From JBBDLF01 sp040879025 (GTDB lineage Bacteria > Pseudomonadota > Gammaproteobacteria > Pseudomonadales > Pseudohongiellaceae), in the NCBI GenBank assembly GCA_040879025.1, contig JBBDLF010000011.1, forward strand, positions 1 through 34,773: a stretch of 34,773 nt of DNA, in the 5' to 3' direction. Under the pieces are notes generated by a model, which ran no database searches, was not told the origin of the DNA, and worked only from the letters and a program-made list of their open reading frames with translations. The first letter of the stretch is position 1. The number at the start of each line of letters is the position of its first letter. Positions 6,572 to 16,575 of the stretch are shown here, in pieces. The position numbers were made by a program, and so were the translations under genes.

Positions 6572-9343
6572 ATGGCACGGATTGAAATTGACGGCAAGAC
6601 CTGCGAGGTTAATCCGAACAATAACCTGCTGCAGGAGTGTCTCTCGCAGGGCATTGATCTGCCATATTTCTGCTGGCATCCCTGCATGGGTTCAGTGGGG
6701 GCTTGCCGCCAGTGCGCAGTAAAAGTCTTCAAGGACAAGGATGATACACGGGGCACTCTGGTCATGGCGTGCATGACCCAGGCCGCGGAGGGAACACTCG
6801 TTTCGGTGGACGACAAACAGGCGGCCGATTTTCGTGCCGGTGTGATCGAGAGCCTGATGATCAGTCATCCCCATGACTGCCCCGTTTGCGAGGAAGGGGG
6901 CGAGTGCCACCTTCAGGATATGACGTTGATGTCCGGACACAATTACAGGCGTCATGACAAGAAAAAAGTGACGTTCCGGAACCAGTATCTGGGCCCGCAT
7001 ATCGGTCACGAAATGAACCGCTGCATTGCCTGCTACCGCTGTGTGCGCTATTACGATGATTACGCCGGCGGCAACGATCTCGTGGTGCAGGCCTCGCATA
7101 ACCATGTCTATTTCGGTCGTCATCAGGAAGGTGTGCTGGAAAGTGAGTTCAGCGGCAATCTCGTGGAGGTGTGTCCCACCGGCGTATTCACCGACAAGAC
7201 ATTCAGCAAACACTATACCCGCAAATGGGACCTGCAGACGGCGCCTTCGGTCTGCAATCATTGCGCGGTCGGGTGCAACACAACTCCGGGGGAACGCTAT
7301 GGGACGTTGCGCCGGGTTGTCAACCGCTACCATGCGGAAATCAACGGCTACTTTATTTGTGACCGCGGTCGATTTGCCTACGACCTGGTGAACGGCGACC
7401 GCCGGGTTGCCTCGTCGCATGAAAAAGGCACAGATGGGAACCAGGAATTGACCGGGGATCAGGGCAGCGTGAAGCTGCGCGACCTCGCCCGGGGAAATAC
7501 TCTTGCTATTGGTTCACCCAGAGCTGGAATGGAAGCCAATTTCGCGTTGATGCGGCTTGTAGGGCGGGAGAATTTTTATTCGGGTATCTCCGATAAGGAG
7601 GCAGCGCTACTTAATACCGTGCTGGATGTATATGACGATAGCGGAATTCACTGTCCGAGTATTCACGAGATTGAAGCTGCCGACGCAATTATCATTCTCG
7701 GGGAAGACGTGACCAACATAGCCCCGCGGATAGCGCTGGCACTGCGGCAGTCTGTGCGCAACCGGTCACTGGAGATGGCCGCAGACAGCAAAATTCCATC
7801 CTGGCAGGATGCGGCGGTAAGGGAACTGGCGCAACGGGAGAAGAGCCCTCTTTACATACTCAACGGTTATGCCACGCGGCTTGATGACATTGCCGCGGCA
7901 TGCCACATTGATCACCCCGACCGACTCGCTGAGTTCGCCGCGGCGCTGGCCGGCGCAGTCGACCCTGCCGCGCCCGCCCCCTCCGTGATGATGACAGCGG
8001 AACAGCAGCAATTATTGGAATGTATCGCATCGGATCTGATTGCCGCCAAACGACCACTGGTTATCGCCGGCGTCAGTAACGAACACGAGGCATTGCTCGG
8101 CGCCGCCACGAACCTTGCCAGGGCCCTGGGTAAAAAGAGGAACAGTGAAAGCGCAGGCCCCGTGAATATGTGCTGCCTGGTGCCCGAAGCGAACTCACTG
8201 GGGCTGGCCATGCTGCTGCGCGGCTCCGTCAACACATTGAGCGCCGCCTGCGAACGCATGAAACAGGGTGGTAACGCAATAGTGTTGGAGAATGATCTGT
8301 ACCGCCGCATGACGCCGGTACAGGTGGACGAGTCGCTCTCGGCACTGGAAACACTGGTGGCGATCGACCATGTGCACACGCCGACTGTGTCGCGCGCGAA
8401 TATTGTGCTGGCGAGTACGGCGTTCTCCGAACAGCAGGCAGTTTACGTCAACTATGAAGGACGGGCACAGATCAGCTACCAGGTGCATGAAAGTCAGTTT
8501 CACGCTCGCCCGGCCTGGCGCTGGGCGGCTCCCGGTATGAAGCCCGATGCTCTGATCAGGGAATGCGCCGCGAATGTGGCCGGACTTGAAAAACTGGTTC
8601 AGGTTCTTCCAGACACCACTGGACTCGTTTCCGGAATGAAAATCCCCCGCCAGCCTCCGCGTTACAGCGGACGCACGGCAATGAACGCCTCCAGGTATGT
8701 GCATGAACCCAAACAGGCGACAGATGACAGCTCGCCACTGAACTTTTCGATGGAAGGAATCCCGCTTCAGAAAGATTCGCGTTTTCAGCAGTTCACCTGG
8801 GCGCCGCGCTGGAACTCCAACCAGTCCATCAGCAAATTCCAGGACGAAATAGCGGGTGAGTTGAAGCAGGGACAGCCGGGGGTAAATCTGCTCTCCGGGG
8901 GCGGCAGCTTTGCCTATGCGGTTTTGCCCGAACAATCAGGTTTGGATGCTGCTGAAAGTGATGCGGCGTTCCAGGTTATCCAGGCTTTCCATATATTTGG
9001 CAGCGAGGAACTCAGCGCGATGTCGGAAAACATCCAGGCCCGCATGCCGGGACCTTATGCTGCGATGGCTCCAGTCGATGCCGCCCGGCTTGAAATTGGC
9101 TTCGGTGATTTTGTCGATCTGCGCTCGGGCTCGGTAGCGGTACAACTGCCAGTCAGCCTGCGGGAAAAAATCAAACCTGGCACGGTTGTGGTGTACGGTG
9201 CCGGAAACGAGATCAACCGCTATGAACTGGCGGCAACGGCTCAACTCTCTTTGGGTGAACGTCAGTCCAACGGGGGACATCTTGATGCGCTGATTGTCAG
9301 TGATGCGCGGGTAGCGGGAACCGGGAGGACAAACAGACCATGA
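6572..9343 (+). CDS. nuoG: NADH-quinone oxidoreductase subunit G
   Basis: The large iron-sulfur subunit of the NADH module, 923 residues (E. coli 908). All four clusters can be placed: [2Fe-2S] at Cys34, Cys45, Cys48 and Cys67; N5 at His99, Cys103, Cys106 and Cys112; N4 at Cys151, Cys154, Cys157 and Cys201; and the extra N7 cluster of the enteric type at Cys228, Cys231, Cys235 and Cys263. The remainder is a molybdopterin-oxidoreductase-like domain without molybdenum, poorly conserved toward the C-terminus. ATG 6572 has GGAG 8 nt upstream. The frame stays open back to 6404 but that part overlaps nuoF and lacks ferredoxin features, so I excluded it. The stop overlaps nuoH (ATGA). Confidence 0.96.
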   Translation: MARIEIDGKTCEVNPNNNLLQECLSQGIDLPYFCWHPCMGSVGACRQCAVKVFKDKDDTRGTLVMACMTQAAEGTLVSVDDKQAADFRAGVIESLMISHPHDCPVCEEGGECHLQDMTLMSGHNYRRHDKKKVTFRNQYLGPHIGHEMNRCIACYRCVRYYDDYAGGNDLVVQASHNHVYFGRHQEGVLESEFSGNLVEVCPTGVFTDKTFSKHYTRKWDLQTAPSVCNHCAVGCNTTPGERYGTLRRVVNRYHAEINGYFICDRGRFAYDLVNGDRRVASSHEKGTDGNQELTGDQGSVKLRDLARGNTLAIGSPRAGMEANFALMRLVGRENFYSGISDKEAALLNTVLDVYDDSGIHCPSIHEIEAADAIIILGEDVTNIAPRIALALRQSVRNRSLEMAADSKIPSWQDAAVRELAQREKSPLYILNGYATRLDDIAAACHIDHPDRLAEFAAALAGAVDPAAPAPSVMMTAEQQQLLECIASDLIAAKRPLVIAGVSNEHEALLGAATNLARALGKKRNSESAGPVNMCCLVPEANSLGLAMLLRGSVNTLSAACERMKQGGNAIVLENDLYRRMTPVQVDESLSALETLVAIDHVHTPTVSRANIVLASTAFSEQQAVYVNYEGRAQISYQVHESQFHARPAWRWAAPGMKPDALIRECAANVAGLEKLVQVLPDTTGLVSGMKIPRQPPRYSGRTAMNASRYVHEPKQATDDSSPLNFSMEGIPLQKDSRFQQFTWAPRWNSNQSISKFQDEIAGELKQGQPGVNLLSGGGSFAYAVLPEQSGLDAAESDAAFQVIQAFHIFGSEELSAMSENIQARMPGPYAAMAPVDAARLEIGFGDFVDLRSGSVAVQLPVSLREKIKPGTVVVYGAGNEINRYELAATAQLSLGERQSNGGHLDALIVSDARVAGTGRTNRP

Positions 9344-10293
9344 GTTGGGAGATCGGTTCAGCCTTGAGTATAGCCAGTATCCTGTTGGTCGTCATTGTTG
9401 TGGCGGCCATGCTGATTTGGGTGGAACGCCGCCTGCTCGGCGTCTGGCAGGATCGCCTGGGACCAAACCGCGTAGGCTGGCTCGGCATGGGGCAGGTCGT
9501 GGCTGATATGATCAAGATATTCACCAAGGAAGACTGGGTGCCACCGTTCTCGGATCGCTTCAGTTTTATCCTGGCGCCCGCCATCATCATGGTGGTGGTT
9601 TTGATGAGTTTTGTGGTTATACCGTTCGCGCCCAATGTGGGAGTCATTGACTCCAATGTCGGCGTATTGTTCGTGCTGGCAATGGCGTCGCTGGGAGCAT
9701 ACAGCGTCATGCTGGGCGGCCTCGCATCCAATAATAAATATGCATTGCTGGGAAGTCTGCGGGCCGCCGCGCAGATGGTGAGTTACGAAGTATTCATGGG
9801 AATTTCGCTGTTGGGCGTGGTAGCCCTGGCGGGCAGTTTCAGTCTGCGTGATATTGTTATGGCGCAGGCGGATCTCTGGTTCGTGGTGCCGCAAGCGATT
9901 GGCTTTATTATTTTTCTGATTGCGGGTGTGGCGGAGAGTCATCGTTTGCCATTTGATATTCCCGAAGCGGAGCAGGAAATCGTGGCGGGCTTTCACACCG
10001 AGTATTCGGGAATGAAATTCGGTATGTTTTTCGTCGGAGAATACCTGGGCATCGTCTTGCTGTCTTCACTGATAACAGTATTCTTTTTCGGTGGCTGGTT
10101 GGGTCCCGTACTCCCGCCGGTCGTCTGGTTCGTGTTGAAAGCCTCGGTGTTTGTAGCTTTTTTCATCCTGCTCCGCGCGGCGATTCCCAGGCCACGCTAC
10201 GACCAGTTGATGAGCTACGGCTGGTTATTTCTGTTGCCTCTGTCTTTGATCAATCTGTTGATAACCGGAGCGATTATATTATGGCGTCAGTAG
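9340..10293 (+). CDS. nuoH: NADH-quinone oxidoreductase subunit H
   Basis: Membrane subunit at the foot of the peripheral arm that forms much of the quinone chamber. The 317-residue protein has about eight hydrophobic helices. Family signatures are VERRLLGVWQDRLGPNRVGW (28-47) and the acidic loop PFDIPEAEQEIVAGFHTEYS (204-223), which couples quinone chemistry to proton movement. The ATG overlaps the nuoG stop, and GGGAGG lies upstream at about 9322-9328. Between nuoG and nuoI this is the expected order. Confidence 0.97.
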   Translation: MSWEIGSALSIASILLVVIVVAAMLIWVERRLLGVWQDRLGPNRVGWLGMGQVVADMIKIFTKEDWVPPFSDRFSFILAPAIIMVVVLMSFVVIPFAPNVGVIDSNVGVLFVLAMASLGAYSVMLGGLASNNKYALLGSLRAAAQMVSYEVFMGISLLGVVALAGSFSLRDIVMAQADLWFVVPQAIGFIIFLIAGVAESHRLPFDIPEAEQEIVAGFHTEYSGMKFGMFFVGEYLGIVLLSSLITVFFFGGWLGPVLPPVVWFVLKASVFVAFFILLRAAIPRPRYDQLMSYGWLFLLPLSLINLLITGAIILWRQ

Positions 10294-10312
10294 TTTTTGC
10301 GAGGAAACCGCC

Positions 10313-10861
10313 ATGCTGAAGTTGTTGAAGCTGGTGCAAGACACGTTGACGAGTCAACTGGTTACCCTTTGGCGCGTATTCGCCCATACGTTTGTTAAAA
10401 CCGATACGGTACAGTACCCCGACGAAACTCCGTATATGTTCCCGCGCTGGCGCGGACGTATCATTCTCAGCCGTGATCCTGATGGCGAGGAGCGCTGTGT
10501 GGCCTGCAATCTGTGCGCCGTTGCCTGTCCGGTGGATTGCATTGCGCTGCAGAAAACAGAAGATGAAGAAGGGCGCTGGTATCCGGAATTCTTTCGTATC
10601 AATTTTTCCCGATGCATTATGTGTGGCTACTGTGAGGAGGCCTGCCCCACCTATGCCATCCAGCTCACACCGGATTTCGAAATGGCCGAATATGTCCGCC
10701 AGGATATGGTTTGGGAAAAAGAGGACATGTTGATTAACGGTACGGGCAAGTACCCGGGTTATAACTTTTATCGTGTGGCTGGCAAGGCGATTCGTGGCAA
10801 GGACAAGGGTGAAGCCCGTAACGAGGCGCAGCCGGTTGATGTCAGGAGCCTGATGCCATGA
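10313..10861 (+). CDS. nuoI: NADH-quinone oxidoreductase subunit I
   Basis: The TYKY-type 8Fe ferredoxin subunit carries clusters N6a and N6b, linking NuoG to NuoB. Two classic 4Fe-4S motifs are present in the 182-residue product: Cys62, Cys65, Cys68, with Cys72 and Cys76 in ACPVDC, and Cys101, Cys104, Cys107, Cys111 (CIMCGYCEEACP). An amphipathic N-terminal helix (about residues 1-25) is typical for contact with the membrane arm. GAGGAAA at about 10301 is a good ribosome site for ATG 10313. The stop overlaps nuoJ (ATGA). Confidence 0.97.
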   Translation: MLKLLKLVQDTLTSQLVTLWRVFAHTFVKTDTVQYPDETPYMFPRWRGRIILSRDPDGEERCVACNLCAVACPVDCIALQKTEDEEGRWYPEFFRINFSRCIMCGYCEEACPTYAIQLTPDFEMAEYVRQDMVWEKEDMLINGTGKYPGYNFYRVAGKAIRGKDKGEARNEAQPVDVRSLMP

Positions 10862-11349
10862 TTCTGTTATTCTACCTGGCTTCGGTGATTGCGATCGTAT
10901 CGACGGTGGCGGTGATTGTGCAGAGCAATATTGTACATGCGCTGATTTACCTGATTTTATCGCTGCTTTCCGTCGCCGTCATGTTTTTCACGCTGGGTGC
11001 GCCTTTCGCCGCGATGCTCGAGGCTATCGTTTATGCCGGCGCGATCATGGTGCTGTTTTTGTTCGTCATCATGATGTTGAACCTCGGGCCGGCAACCAAG
11101 GAACAGGAACGGCGCTGGCTTCCTGGAAGCATCTGGGTGCTGCCGGCGATACTCGCCGCCTTGCTGTTGCTGCAACTGGTCAGCGTGCTGGCTGGAGGAC
11201 CCGTGGAGATCGCGCCGGTGGAAGTGGGTGTACGGGAGGTGAGCGTGTTGCTGTTCGGGCCGTATCTACTGGCCGTGGAACTGGCGTCGCTGCTGTTGCT
11301 GGCGGCGCTGGTGGGTGCCTATCATCTGGCAAAAAAAGGTAATCGATGA
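10858..11349 (+). CDS. nuoJ: NADH-quinone oxidoreductase subunit J
   Basis: Small membrane subunit (ND6 type) with about five hydrophobic helices in 163 residues. The third helix carries the conserved EAIVYAGAIMVLFLFVIMML stretch, whose pi-bulge region is important for proton coupling in complex I. Translation is coupled on both sides: ATGA overlaps with nuoI upstream and with nuoK downstream. The last helix and basic tail (HLAKKGNR) fit the family. Confidence 0.96.
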   Translation: MILLFYLASVIAIVSTVAVIVQSNIVHALIYLILSLLSVAVMFFTLGAPFAAMLEAIVYAGAIMVLFLFVIMMLNLGPATKEQERRWLPGSIWVLPAILAALLLLQLVSVLAGGPVEIAPVEVGVREVSVLLFGPYLLAVELASLLLLAALVGAYHLAKKGNR

Positions 11350-11657
11350 TGGAGAGCATTCCACTTGAGCACGGTATGATTGTCGCGGGAATCCTGTTCT
11401 GCCTTGGTCTGATTGGCGTAATGACGCGTCGCAACGTGATATTTATACTGATGTCGCTGGAGATCATGCTTAATGCCGGCGGGTTGGCTTTCATCGTAGC
11501 GGCAGCCCGTTGGCAACACGCCGATGGCCAGATAATGTTCCTGATGATTTTGACGCTGGCGGCGGCCGAAGTCGCCGTGGGTCTGGGGCTGATCATTCAG
11601 ATGTTCAGGCGGCACCATACCGTGGATATATCCGTCCTCAATCAGATGAAGGGATAA
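11346..11657 (+). CDS. nuoK: NADH-quinone oxidoreductase subunit K
   Basis: The ND4L-type subunit with three membrane helices, 103 residues. The two membrane glutamates essential for proton transfer are present: Glu39 (MSLEIMLNA) and Glu75 (LAAAEVAVGL). The N-terminus PLEHGMIVAGILF and the C-terminus ending in NQMKG match the family closely. Two ATG codons occur in tandem at 11346 and 11349; the first overlaps the nuoJ stop. A 42-nt gap separates it from nuoL. Confidence 0.97.
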   Translation: MMESIPLEHGMIVAGILFCLGLIGVMTRRNVIFILMSLEIMLNAGGLAFIVAAARWQHADGQIMFLMILTLAAAEVAVGLGLIIQMFRRHHTVDISVLNQMKG

Positions 11658-11699
11658 TGACAATAAGAATTTACTGTAATTTCCCGGGGGAACTGTACC

Positions 11700-13532
11700 G
11701 TGCTTGATCTGGTCGGGCTGTTGCCGCTGTTTCCCCTGCTGGGCTTTCTGATCCTCGTGCTCAGTTTTGGCAGATTGCCAAAATTGGCGGTGGCCATCGT
11801 TGGCGCAGGCTCGGTCGGGCTGTCATTTCTGCTGGCGGCCGGTATTTCCATCACTCTGCTGACGTCCAACATGGAGAGCTTTTCCAGGTTGATCTGGACC
11901 TGGATGAGCGTCGGCGACTTTACTTCCGGGTTCTCCTTTTATCTGGACGGTCTCGCGGTGGTGATGATTTTGGTTATTACCGGGGTCGGGTTTCTCATCC
12001 ACCTTTATTCCACCGGCTTCATGATCGACGACCCCGGTTACGCCAAATTCTTCGCCTACATGAACCTGTTTGTTGCCGCGATGCTGGTACTGGTTCTGGC
12101 TGACAACCTGGTGCTGCTCTATCTGGGCTGGGAGGGGGTCGGGCTGTGCAGCTATTTATTGATAGGGTTCTGGTACGAGAATCCGGCAAACGGTTATGCG
12201 GCGCGCAAGGCATTCGTGGTCACTCGTGTGGGTGACACGTCGATGGCCGTGGGGCTGTTCCTGCTGTTCACTCAATTGGGGACACTGAATATACAGGATA
12301 TGTTGTTGGGCGCGGAACAACAGTGGGTCACAGGACAGGGAGTGGCCGTGGTCGCCGCGCTTTTGTTGTTGGGAGGCGCAGTCGGAAAATCCGCGCAATT
12401 GCCGCTACAGACCTGGCTACCGGATGCCATGGCCGGCCCGACCCCAATAAGCGCCCTGATTCATGCCGCCACCATGGTGACAGCCGGTGTCTACCTGATT
12501 GCCCGCACTCACGTACTGTTTGAACTGGCGCCTCTGGCTCAAAACCTGGTGGCCTGGGTTGGCCTGATCACGCTGCTTATGGCGGGATTCACCGCGCTTA
12601 CGCAATTTGATATCAAACGCATACTGGCGTATTCAACCATCAGCCAGATCGGTTATATGTTTCTGGGCCTCGGCGTCGGCGCCTGGTCAGCATCCATTTT
12701 TCACCTGATGACCCATGCGTTTTTCAAGGCCTTGCTGTTTCTTGCCGCTGGTACTGTCATTCTCAGTCTTCATCATGAACATAACATTTTCAAGATGGGA
12801 GGTATGTGGCGTCAACTGCCGGTTGCCTTTGCCTCATTCATAATCGGCAGTGCGGCATTGGCCGCGTTACCTTTCACGGCGGGTTACTTCAGCAAGGATG
12901 AAATTTTGCTGGCCGCCCTGGCTGTGGAGGGAGGTACACTGCTCTGGCTTGGCGGGGTACTGGGTGCGTTTTTGACCGCACTGTACAGCTTCCGGCTTGT
13001 GTTCATTGCATTCCTTGGCAAGCCATCGCATGCAACTCGGGAAGTAACCGGTTTTACGATGGCGTTTCCGCTGGCGGTGCTGGCCTTTTTATCGCTTGCC
13101 GGAGGTTTGATTCATGTGCCCGTGGAGCAGGTGTTCGGTCTCTCCGAGGAACACCATGCCGGCTTCCTTGTTCACGCCTTCATGATTGCGGTGCCGATTC
13201 TCGGCGTGGCGGCTGCATGGCTGTTTTTCCTGGCCCGCCCGCAGTGGGCCGAATCAATGAAAGCGTCAACGGTCGGTGGGGCGCTACACCGGTTCTGGTT
13301 CAGCGGTTGGGGTATGGACGCACTGTACCAAATAGTCTTTGTGCGACCGTTTGTGTTTCTGGCAAATCTCAACCGCCACGATTTCTTTGACACACTGTAC
13401 GCCGGCATTGCGGCATTGACGCGCGGCGGCCACAAAATGGTTGCGCAGGCTCAGACCGGCCAGTTGCGCTGGTATGCAGTCAGTATAGCGATCGGTCTGG
13501 TGCTGATGATCAGCCTGGGAGTTGCACTGTGA
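11700..13532 (+). CDS. nuoL: NADH-quinone oxidoreductase subunit L
   Basis: The distal antiporter-like (ND5 type) proton-pumping subunit, 610 residues with many hydrophobic helices and a long C-terminal lateral-helix region (about 500-560). Key charged residues are visible: Glu145 (LGWEGVGLCSYLL), Lys230 (GKSAQLPLQTWLPDAM), His255 (HAATMVTAGVYL), and His339 with Lys343 (THAFFKALLF). The start is GTG with GGGGGAA about 8 nt upstream. It ends in a GTGA overlap with nuoM. Confidence 0.97.
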   Translation: MLDLVGLLPLFPLLGFLILVLSFGRLPKLAVAIVGAGSVGLSFLLAAGISITLLTSNMESFSRLIWTWMSVGDFTSGFSFYLDGLAVVMILVITGVGFLIHLYSTGFMIDDPGYAKFFAYMNLFVAAMLVLVLADNLVLLYLGWEGVGLCSYLLIGFWYENPANGYAARKAFVVTRVGDTSMAVGLFLLFTQLGTLNIQDMLLGAEQQWVTGQGVAVVAALLLLGGAVGKSAQLPLQTWLPDAMAGPTPISALIHAATMVTAGVYLIARTHVLFELAPLAQNLVAWVGLITLLMAGFTALTQFDIKRILAYSTISQIGYMFLGLGVGAWSASIFHLMTHAFFKALLFLAAGTVILSLHHEHNIFKMGGMWRQLPVAFASFIIGSAALAALPFTAGYFSKDEILLAALAVEGGTLLWLGGVLGAFLTALYSFRLVFIAFLGKPSHATREVTGFTMAFPLAVLAFLSLAGGLIHVPVEQVFGLSEEHHAGFLVHAFMIAVPILGVAAAWLFFLARPQWAESMKASTVGGALHRFWFSGWGMDALYQIVFVRPFVFLANLNRHDFFDTLYAGIAALTRGGHKMVAQAQTGQLRWYAVSIAIGLVLMISLGVAL

Positions 13533-15046
13533 TTTTGCTGTTGCTTATCGGAGTGCTGTTTGCCGGCGGCATCATCGCCTGGTTATCTGAACAGGTCGAT
13601 GTCAAGTTGCCGCGGCTGGTGGCGCTGGTCTTTCTGCTGGCGGACCTGTTGCTGCTGCTTACCCTGTTGGAAGGCGTTGATGCACCTATGGCTGGGTCCG
13701 ATCAAAGCTGGCTGGTCATGTTCAGTGTCGAATGGATGCCGCGCTTCGGTATCGCCCTGGAACTGGGAGTCGACGGACTGAGTCTGCTGCTTCTGCTGCT
13801 GACCGTATTTCTTGGTGTTGTCGCCTGCGGTGCCGCATGGAACGAAATCACCGAGCGCAGCGGGTTCTTTTACTTTAATCTGCTGTGGACTCTCGCCGGG
13901 GTTCTGGGTGTGTTCATGGCGCTGGATCTGTTCCTGTTTTTCTTTTTCTGGGAAGTGATGCTGATACCAATGTATCTCATCATTGCCATCTGGGGACATG
14001 AAGACAAAGCTTATGCCTCGATGAAGTTCTTTATCTTCACGCAGGTGACCGGTCTTGTGATGCTGGTCTCAATCGCCGCGTTGGGATGGCTTCACTATCA
14101 ACAGTTCGGTGAGTTCAGTTTCAACTATTTCGACCTGCAAAATCTTCAGCTTGGCGCCAGGATGGAATATTACCTGATGCTGGGTTTCTTTATCGCCTTT
14201 GTGACCAAACTGCCGGGTGTACCTTTTCATTCCTGGCTGCCCGACGCTCACAGTCAGGCTCCGACAGCCGGCAGTGTTATCCTTGCGGGAATTCTGCTCA
14301 AGACCGGGGCCTATGGTCTGATCCGTTTTGCTGTCCCCCTGTTTCCCGATGCCTCCCTGGGATTTGCTCCCGTTGCGATGACACTGGGCGTGATCGGCAT
14401 ACTGTATTGCGCCAAGGTAGCGTTTGCGCAAACGGATCTGAAGCGACTTATCGCCTATACCAGTGTCAGCCATATGGGGTTTGTGCTGCTGGGCGTGTAC
14501 GCCTGGAACGAACAGGCACTGCAGGGCGCTGTGATGACCATGCTGGCGCATGGACTTAGCGCCGCGGCGCTGTTCATGATTGCCGGCGGAATACAGCACC
14601 GTGCGCATACACGGAATATGGAAAACATGGGGGGGATATGGGTGCAGGCACCGAGAATGGCTGCGGTGACGCTGTTCTTTTCCATCGCCGCACTGGGTAT
14701 GCCGGGTCTGGGCAATTTCGTCGGTGAATTTCTGGCGCTGCTCGGCGCGTTCGCGGTGAATATTCCCCTGACGGTACTTGCGGCGACCGGGTTGATCTTT
14801 GCTTCAGTCTATTCCCTGTGGGTGATCCAGAAGGTATTTCACGGCGCCCTGCGGGGAGAAGGGTTTGATCCCGGCGGCCTGCCCGACCTCGATCGTCGTG
14901 AACTGGTTTATTACGGGTTGATGATGGTCGCTCTCATCTGGATGGGTATGTATCCCCAGTCGTTTCTCGACTTGTCGGCACCCGTTGTGGAACAGTTGAT
15001 CAACACCTATTCAGGAGCGGCTATATTGGAAGTGGTTGAAAACTGA
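13529..15046 (+). CDS. nuoM: NADH-quinone oxidoreductase subunit M
   Basis: The antiporter-like ND4-type subunit, 505 residues. Conserved proton-path residues are Glu142 (FFWEVMLIPMY), Lys227 (FVTKLPGVPFHSWLPDAH) and Lys258 (ILLKTGAYG). SVSHMGFVLLG is the discontinuous-helix region shared with NuoL and NuoN. The start is GTG, overlapping nuoL, and the stop shares one base with the nuoN start (TGATG), so translation is coupled. Confidence 0.97.
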   Translation: MILLLLIGVLFAGGIIAWLSEQVDVKLPRLVALVFLLADLLLLLTLLEGVDAPMAGSDQSWLVMFSVEWMPRFGIALELGVDGLSLLLLLLTVFLGVVACGAAWNEITERSGFFYFNLLWTLAGVLGVFMALDLFLFFFFWEVMLIPMYLIIAIWGHEDKAYASMKFFIFTQVTGLVMLVSIAALGWLHYQQFGEFSFNYFDLQNLQLGARMEYYLMLGFFIAFVTKLPGVPFHSWLPDAHSQAPTAGSVILAGILLKTGAYGLIRFAVPLFPDASLGFAPVAMTLGVIGILYCAKVAFAQTDLKRLIAYTSVSHMGFVLLGVYAWNEQALQGAVMTMLAHGLSAAALFMIAGGIQHRAHTRNMENMGGIWVQAPRMAAVTLFFSIAALGMPGLGNFVGEFLALLGAFAVNIPLTVLAATGLIFASVYSLWVIQKVFHGALRGEGFDPGGLPDLDRRELVYYGLMMVALIWMGMYPQSFLDLSAPVVEQLINTYSGAAILEVVEN

Positions 15047-16524
15047 TGGCAATCGGCGAAATAAATTTCTGGCTTCTCCTGCCCATGATCGTGGTCACCC
15101 TGACCACGGTGTTGTTAATGCTTGTGGTCGCATGGAAGCGCAACCACGCCCTGGCCTGCGCTATCACCGTTTCCGGTTTGCTGGTGGCATTGATCAGTTG
15201 TCTGCCCCTGTTCGGCACCGACAGCGAACAGGTCACGCCACTGATCATCGTTGATGGTTTCAGCGTCTTTTTCTCCGCGCTAATGGTAATGGTGGCCATG
15301 TTTATTGCCACGTTCAGCTTCCCCTACCTGTGGCGCCTTAACGACCAGGTGGAGGAATTCTATCTGTTGTTATTGCTGGCTACCCTCGGGGCCATGGTGA
15401 TGGTGAGCAGTCGGCACTTCGTCAGCGCGTTTCTGGGTATCGAACTGTTGAGTATCTCTCTTTATGCCATGATCGCGTATCCGCTGCATTCAAGGGAGGC
15501 CGCCAAGTTTCCGCTCGAAGCCGCGGTGAAGTACCTGGTTCTTTCGGGAGTTTCCTCGGCGCTGACGGTGTTTGGCATTGCATTGCTGTACGCGCAGACA
15601 GGCAGCCTGGAATTCGTTAATCCAGCGGCAATTACCACGATCGGACAGGGGCCTGAACCGCTGGGTACCACTTACTATGTATTGGCACTGCTCATGCTGA
15701 CCGCGGGCTTTGCATTCAAGCTTTCCCTGGTACCGTTCCATTTGTGGACACCGGATGTTTACGAAGGCGCGCCCATGCCGGCTACCGCTTTTCTGGCTAC
15801 CATTGGCAAGGCGGCGATGTTTGCACTGTTATTGCGTTACCTGATCGGAGCCAGTGCGTTTCAATACCAGGCAGCCGTTGTTGTTTTCAGTCTGCTGGCG
15901 ATACTCTCGATCATAGTAGGCAACCTGCTGGCATTGCTGCAATCCAACCTCAAGCGCATTCTGGCGTATTCTTCCATCGCCCATATGGGCTATCTGCTGG
16001 TAGCGGTTATCGCTACCCATTATTCGCCAGGAACCTTGAGTATCGAAGCCGTGACGTTCTATCTGGTAGCCTACATCATCATGTCGCTGGGTGCGTTCGG
16101 CGTGGCCCTCGTAATTTCCAGCAGCGAAAAGGAATACGATGTGGTCGGTGATTATCAGGGATTGTTCTGGCGCGAGCCCTGGCTGGCGACAATTCTCACA
16201 GCGATGCTGCTGTCCCTTGCCGGCATTCCCCTGACGGTGGGATTTATTGGCAAATTTTACCTGTTCATGGCGGGTGTGGAAGGTGCATTGTGGACTCTGC
16301 TTGCGGCCCTGGTGCTCGGCAGTGGAATTGGACTGTATTATTATCTGCGCATCATTTACCGTATGATTGTTCCTGCCGAGCAGCCGTTGCAATTTACCGA
16401 CACAGGCATCGCCCACCTTGGTTCCTACGGCATCCTGGCTTTACTGCTGTTGGCACTGCTGGTTCTGGGTATTTATCCGACTTTCCTGATGACGCTCATA
16501 GCCACCGTCTCTGCCAGCCTTTGA
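15046..16524 (+). CDS. nuoN: NADH-quinone oxidoreductase subunit N
   Basis: Third antiporter-like subunit (ND2 type), 492 residues and about 14 hydrophobic helices. Family marks are Glu133 (LGIELLSISLYAM), Lys225 (FKLSLVPFHLWTPDVYEGAP) and SNLKRILAYSSIAHMGYLL. It closes the nuo operon. No strong terminator follows: GTTCCC (16530-16535) could pair with GGGAAC (16571-16576) across a long loop without a U-tract, so read-through into gpsA is possible. Confidence 0.97.
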   Translation: MAIGEINFWLLLPMIVVTLTTVLLMLVVAWKRNHALACAITVSGLLVALISCLPLFGTDSEQVTPLIIVDGFSVFFSALMVMVAMFIATFSFPYLWRLNDQVEEFYLLLLLATLGAMVMVSSRHFVSAFLGIELLSISLYAMIAYPLHSREAAKFPLEAAVKYLVLSGVSSALTVFGIALLYAQTGSLEFVNPAAITTIGQGPEPLGTTYYVLALLMLTAGFAFKLSLVPFHLWTPDVYEGAPMPATAFLATIGKAAMFALLLRYLIGASAFQYQAAVVVFSLLAILSIIVGNLLALLQSNLKRILAYSSIAHMGYLLVAVIATHYSPGTLSIEAVTFYLVAYIIMSLGAFGVALVISSSEKEYDVVGDYQGLFWREPWLATILTAMLLSLAGIPLTVGFIGKFYLFMAGVEGALWTLLAALVLGSGIGLYYYLRIIYRMIVPAEQPLQFTDTGIAHLGSYGILALLLLALLVLGIYPTFLMTLIATVSASL

Positions 16525-16575
16525 TATTGGTTCCCCTGCTGTTATGCTTTTGCGATGTCATTCCCTCGCTGGGAA

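Noticed and set aside
8195..8935. 246-codon minus-strand frame inside nuoG
   Set aside because: It lies opposite real coding sequence and resembles no family.
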